Of a DNA stretch of 7,280 nucleotides, positions 7,053-7,280 are shown piece after piece. The notes beneath the pieces are model-generated. The model was not told the origin of the DNA. It was given only the letters and a program-made list of their open reading frames with translations, and made no database searches. A program made the position numbers and the translations under genes. Every line of letters begins with the position of its first letter. The first letter of the stretch is position 1. This DNA is from Terriglobales bacterium (GTDB taxonomy: Bacteria; Acidobacteriota; Terriglobia; Terriglobales; Acidobacteriaceae): the NCBI GenBank assembly GCA_030043575.1, contig JASHXK010000223.1, positions 1-7,280 of the forward strand, given 5' to 3'.

Positions 7053-7068
7053 GGTCCCGGCAGGGACC
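7053..7068. repeat. REP-like hairpin 3 (6-bp stem) at transposase stop
   Basis: GGTCCC and GGGACC pair around a GGCA tetraloop. The element abuts the TAG (7071-7069) of the transposase remnant, so in the minus direction it begins right after the stop codon, as expected for a REP element tied to its transposase gene. Confidence 0.55.
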
Positions 7069-7280
7069 CTATCCGAAGACAAACCGCGGGTCGTATTCCG
7101 CACCCGATTTCTTCAGCAGCGTCATGAACTCCTGCTCGAAGCTCCACTTCCTATGGTGCTCGGCCTGGGTGTCGATGTAATGCGTCACCATTTCCCGGAT
7201 TGACGCTGAACGCGCCATAGCCTTCCTGCCACGCAAATCGGTATCCATGCTCGTGCAGCCAGCGCGAACTGTTACCCTTC
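7069..7280 (-). pseudogene. Frameshifted C-terminal remnant of an IS200-like/REP-associated tyrosine transposase (partial)
   Basis: Two frames on the minus strand together give the typical C-terminus of Y1 (TnpA_REP) transposases. From 7279 the first frame reads GNSSRWLHEHGY, then FAWQEGYGAFSV, ending near 7202; it stays open only to a TAG at 7153-7151. The second frame then supplies ASIREMVTHYIDTQAEHHRK, WSFEQEFMTLLKKSGAEYD and PRFVFG, ending at TAG 7071-7069. The switch lies at about 7202-7210. The presumed catalytic Tyr (YIDTQ, codon 7179-7177, matching the family YxxxQ helix) is past the break, so the HUH half, outside the window, is uncoupled from it and the gene is probably dead. An ATG at 7218 could start a 49-residue fragment alone, but I see no sign that it is used. 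The family would act on REP hairpins, and three lie just downstream. A sequencing error at the shift is the main alternative. Confidence 0.8.

Noticed and set aside
1..7280. CRISPR array, tRNA, rRNA, riboswitch, phage or defence genes
   Set aside because: No regularly spaced direct repeats, no cloverleaf or rRNA-like stretches, and no such protein families are visible on either strand.

Overview
The window reads like accessory chromosome of a moderately GC-rich Gram-negative bacterium. My best guess is an Acidobacteriota of the Terriglobia/Koribacter type. That guess rests on remembered family style: a PknB-like kinase with a 'DARSDEFAVGLIFYELLSG' signature, a lipoprotein combining putative Ig (He_PIG) domains with glycine/aspartate-rich beta modules, a secreted M13 peptidase, and a REP-associated transposase remnant beside GTCCC/GGGAC and CCCAGG/CCTGGG hairpins. 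No taxonomic search was possible.

Layout, left to right. (1) Positions 1-1312, minus strand: a membrane-anchored Ser/Thr protein kinase, cut by the left edge just after its transmembrane helix. (2) Positions 1313-1491: a gap holding a perfect 12-bp palindrome in the kinase leader, a weak -10 candidate, and a perfect 10-bp-stem hairpin that probably terminates the next gene. (3) Positions 1492-3663, minus strand: a 723-residue secreted lipoprotein with two Ig-like domains and repeated beta modules. (4) Positions 3664-3934: a 271-bp divergent promoter region. (5) Positions 3935-6019, plus strand: a complete secreted M13 (neprilysin/PepO-type) zinc metallopeptidase starting at GTG. (6) Positions 6126-6929, plus strand: a secreted protein with an N-terminal part resembling an NTR/TIMP-type fold and a C-terminal part containing a DxDxDG-like calcium-loop motif. 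(7) Positions 6979-7068: three hairpins in about 90 bp, REP/BIME-like. (8) Positions 7069-7280, minus strand: the C-terminal end of an IS200/RAYT-type Y1 transposase with a reading-frame break, also cut by the right edge.

How the genes relate. The kinase would act at the inner membrane, whereas the lipoprotein, the peptidase and the NTR-like protein are all exported, so the middle of the window is an envelope/secretome patch. Only the peptidase and the NTR-like gene share a strand closely enough (106 bp apart) to be co-transcribed. There is no strong sign that the window encodes one integrated new system. The best leads are the NTR/TIMP-like protein next to a zinc metallopeptidase and the transposase relic with its hairpin cluster.
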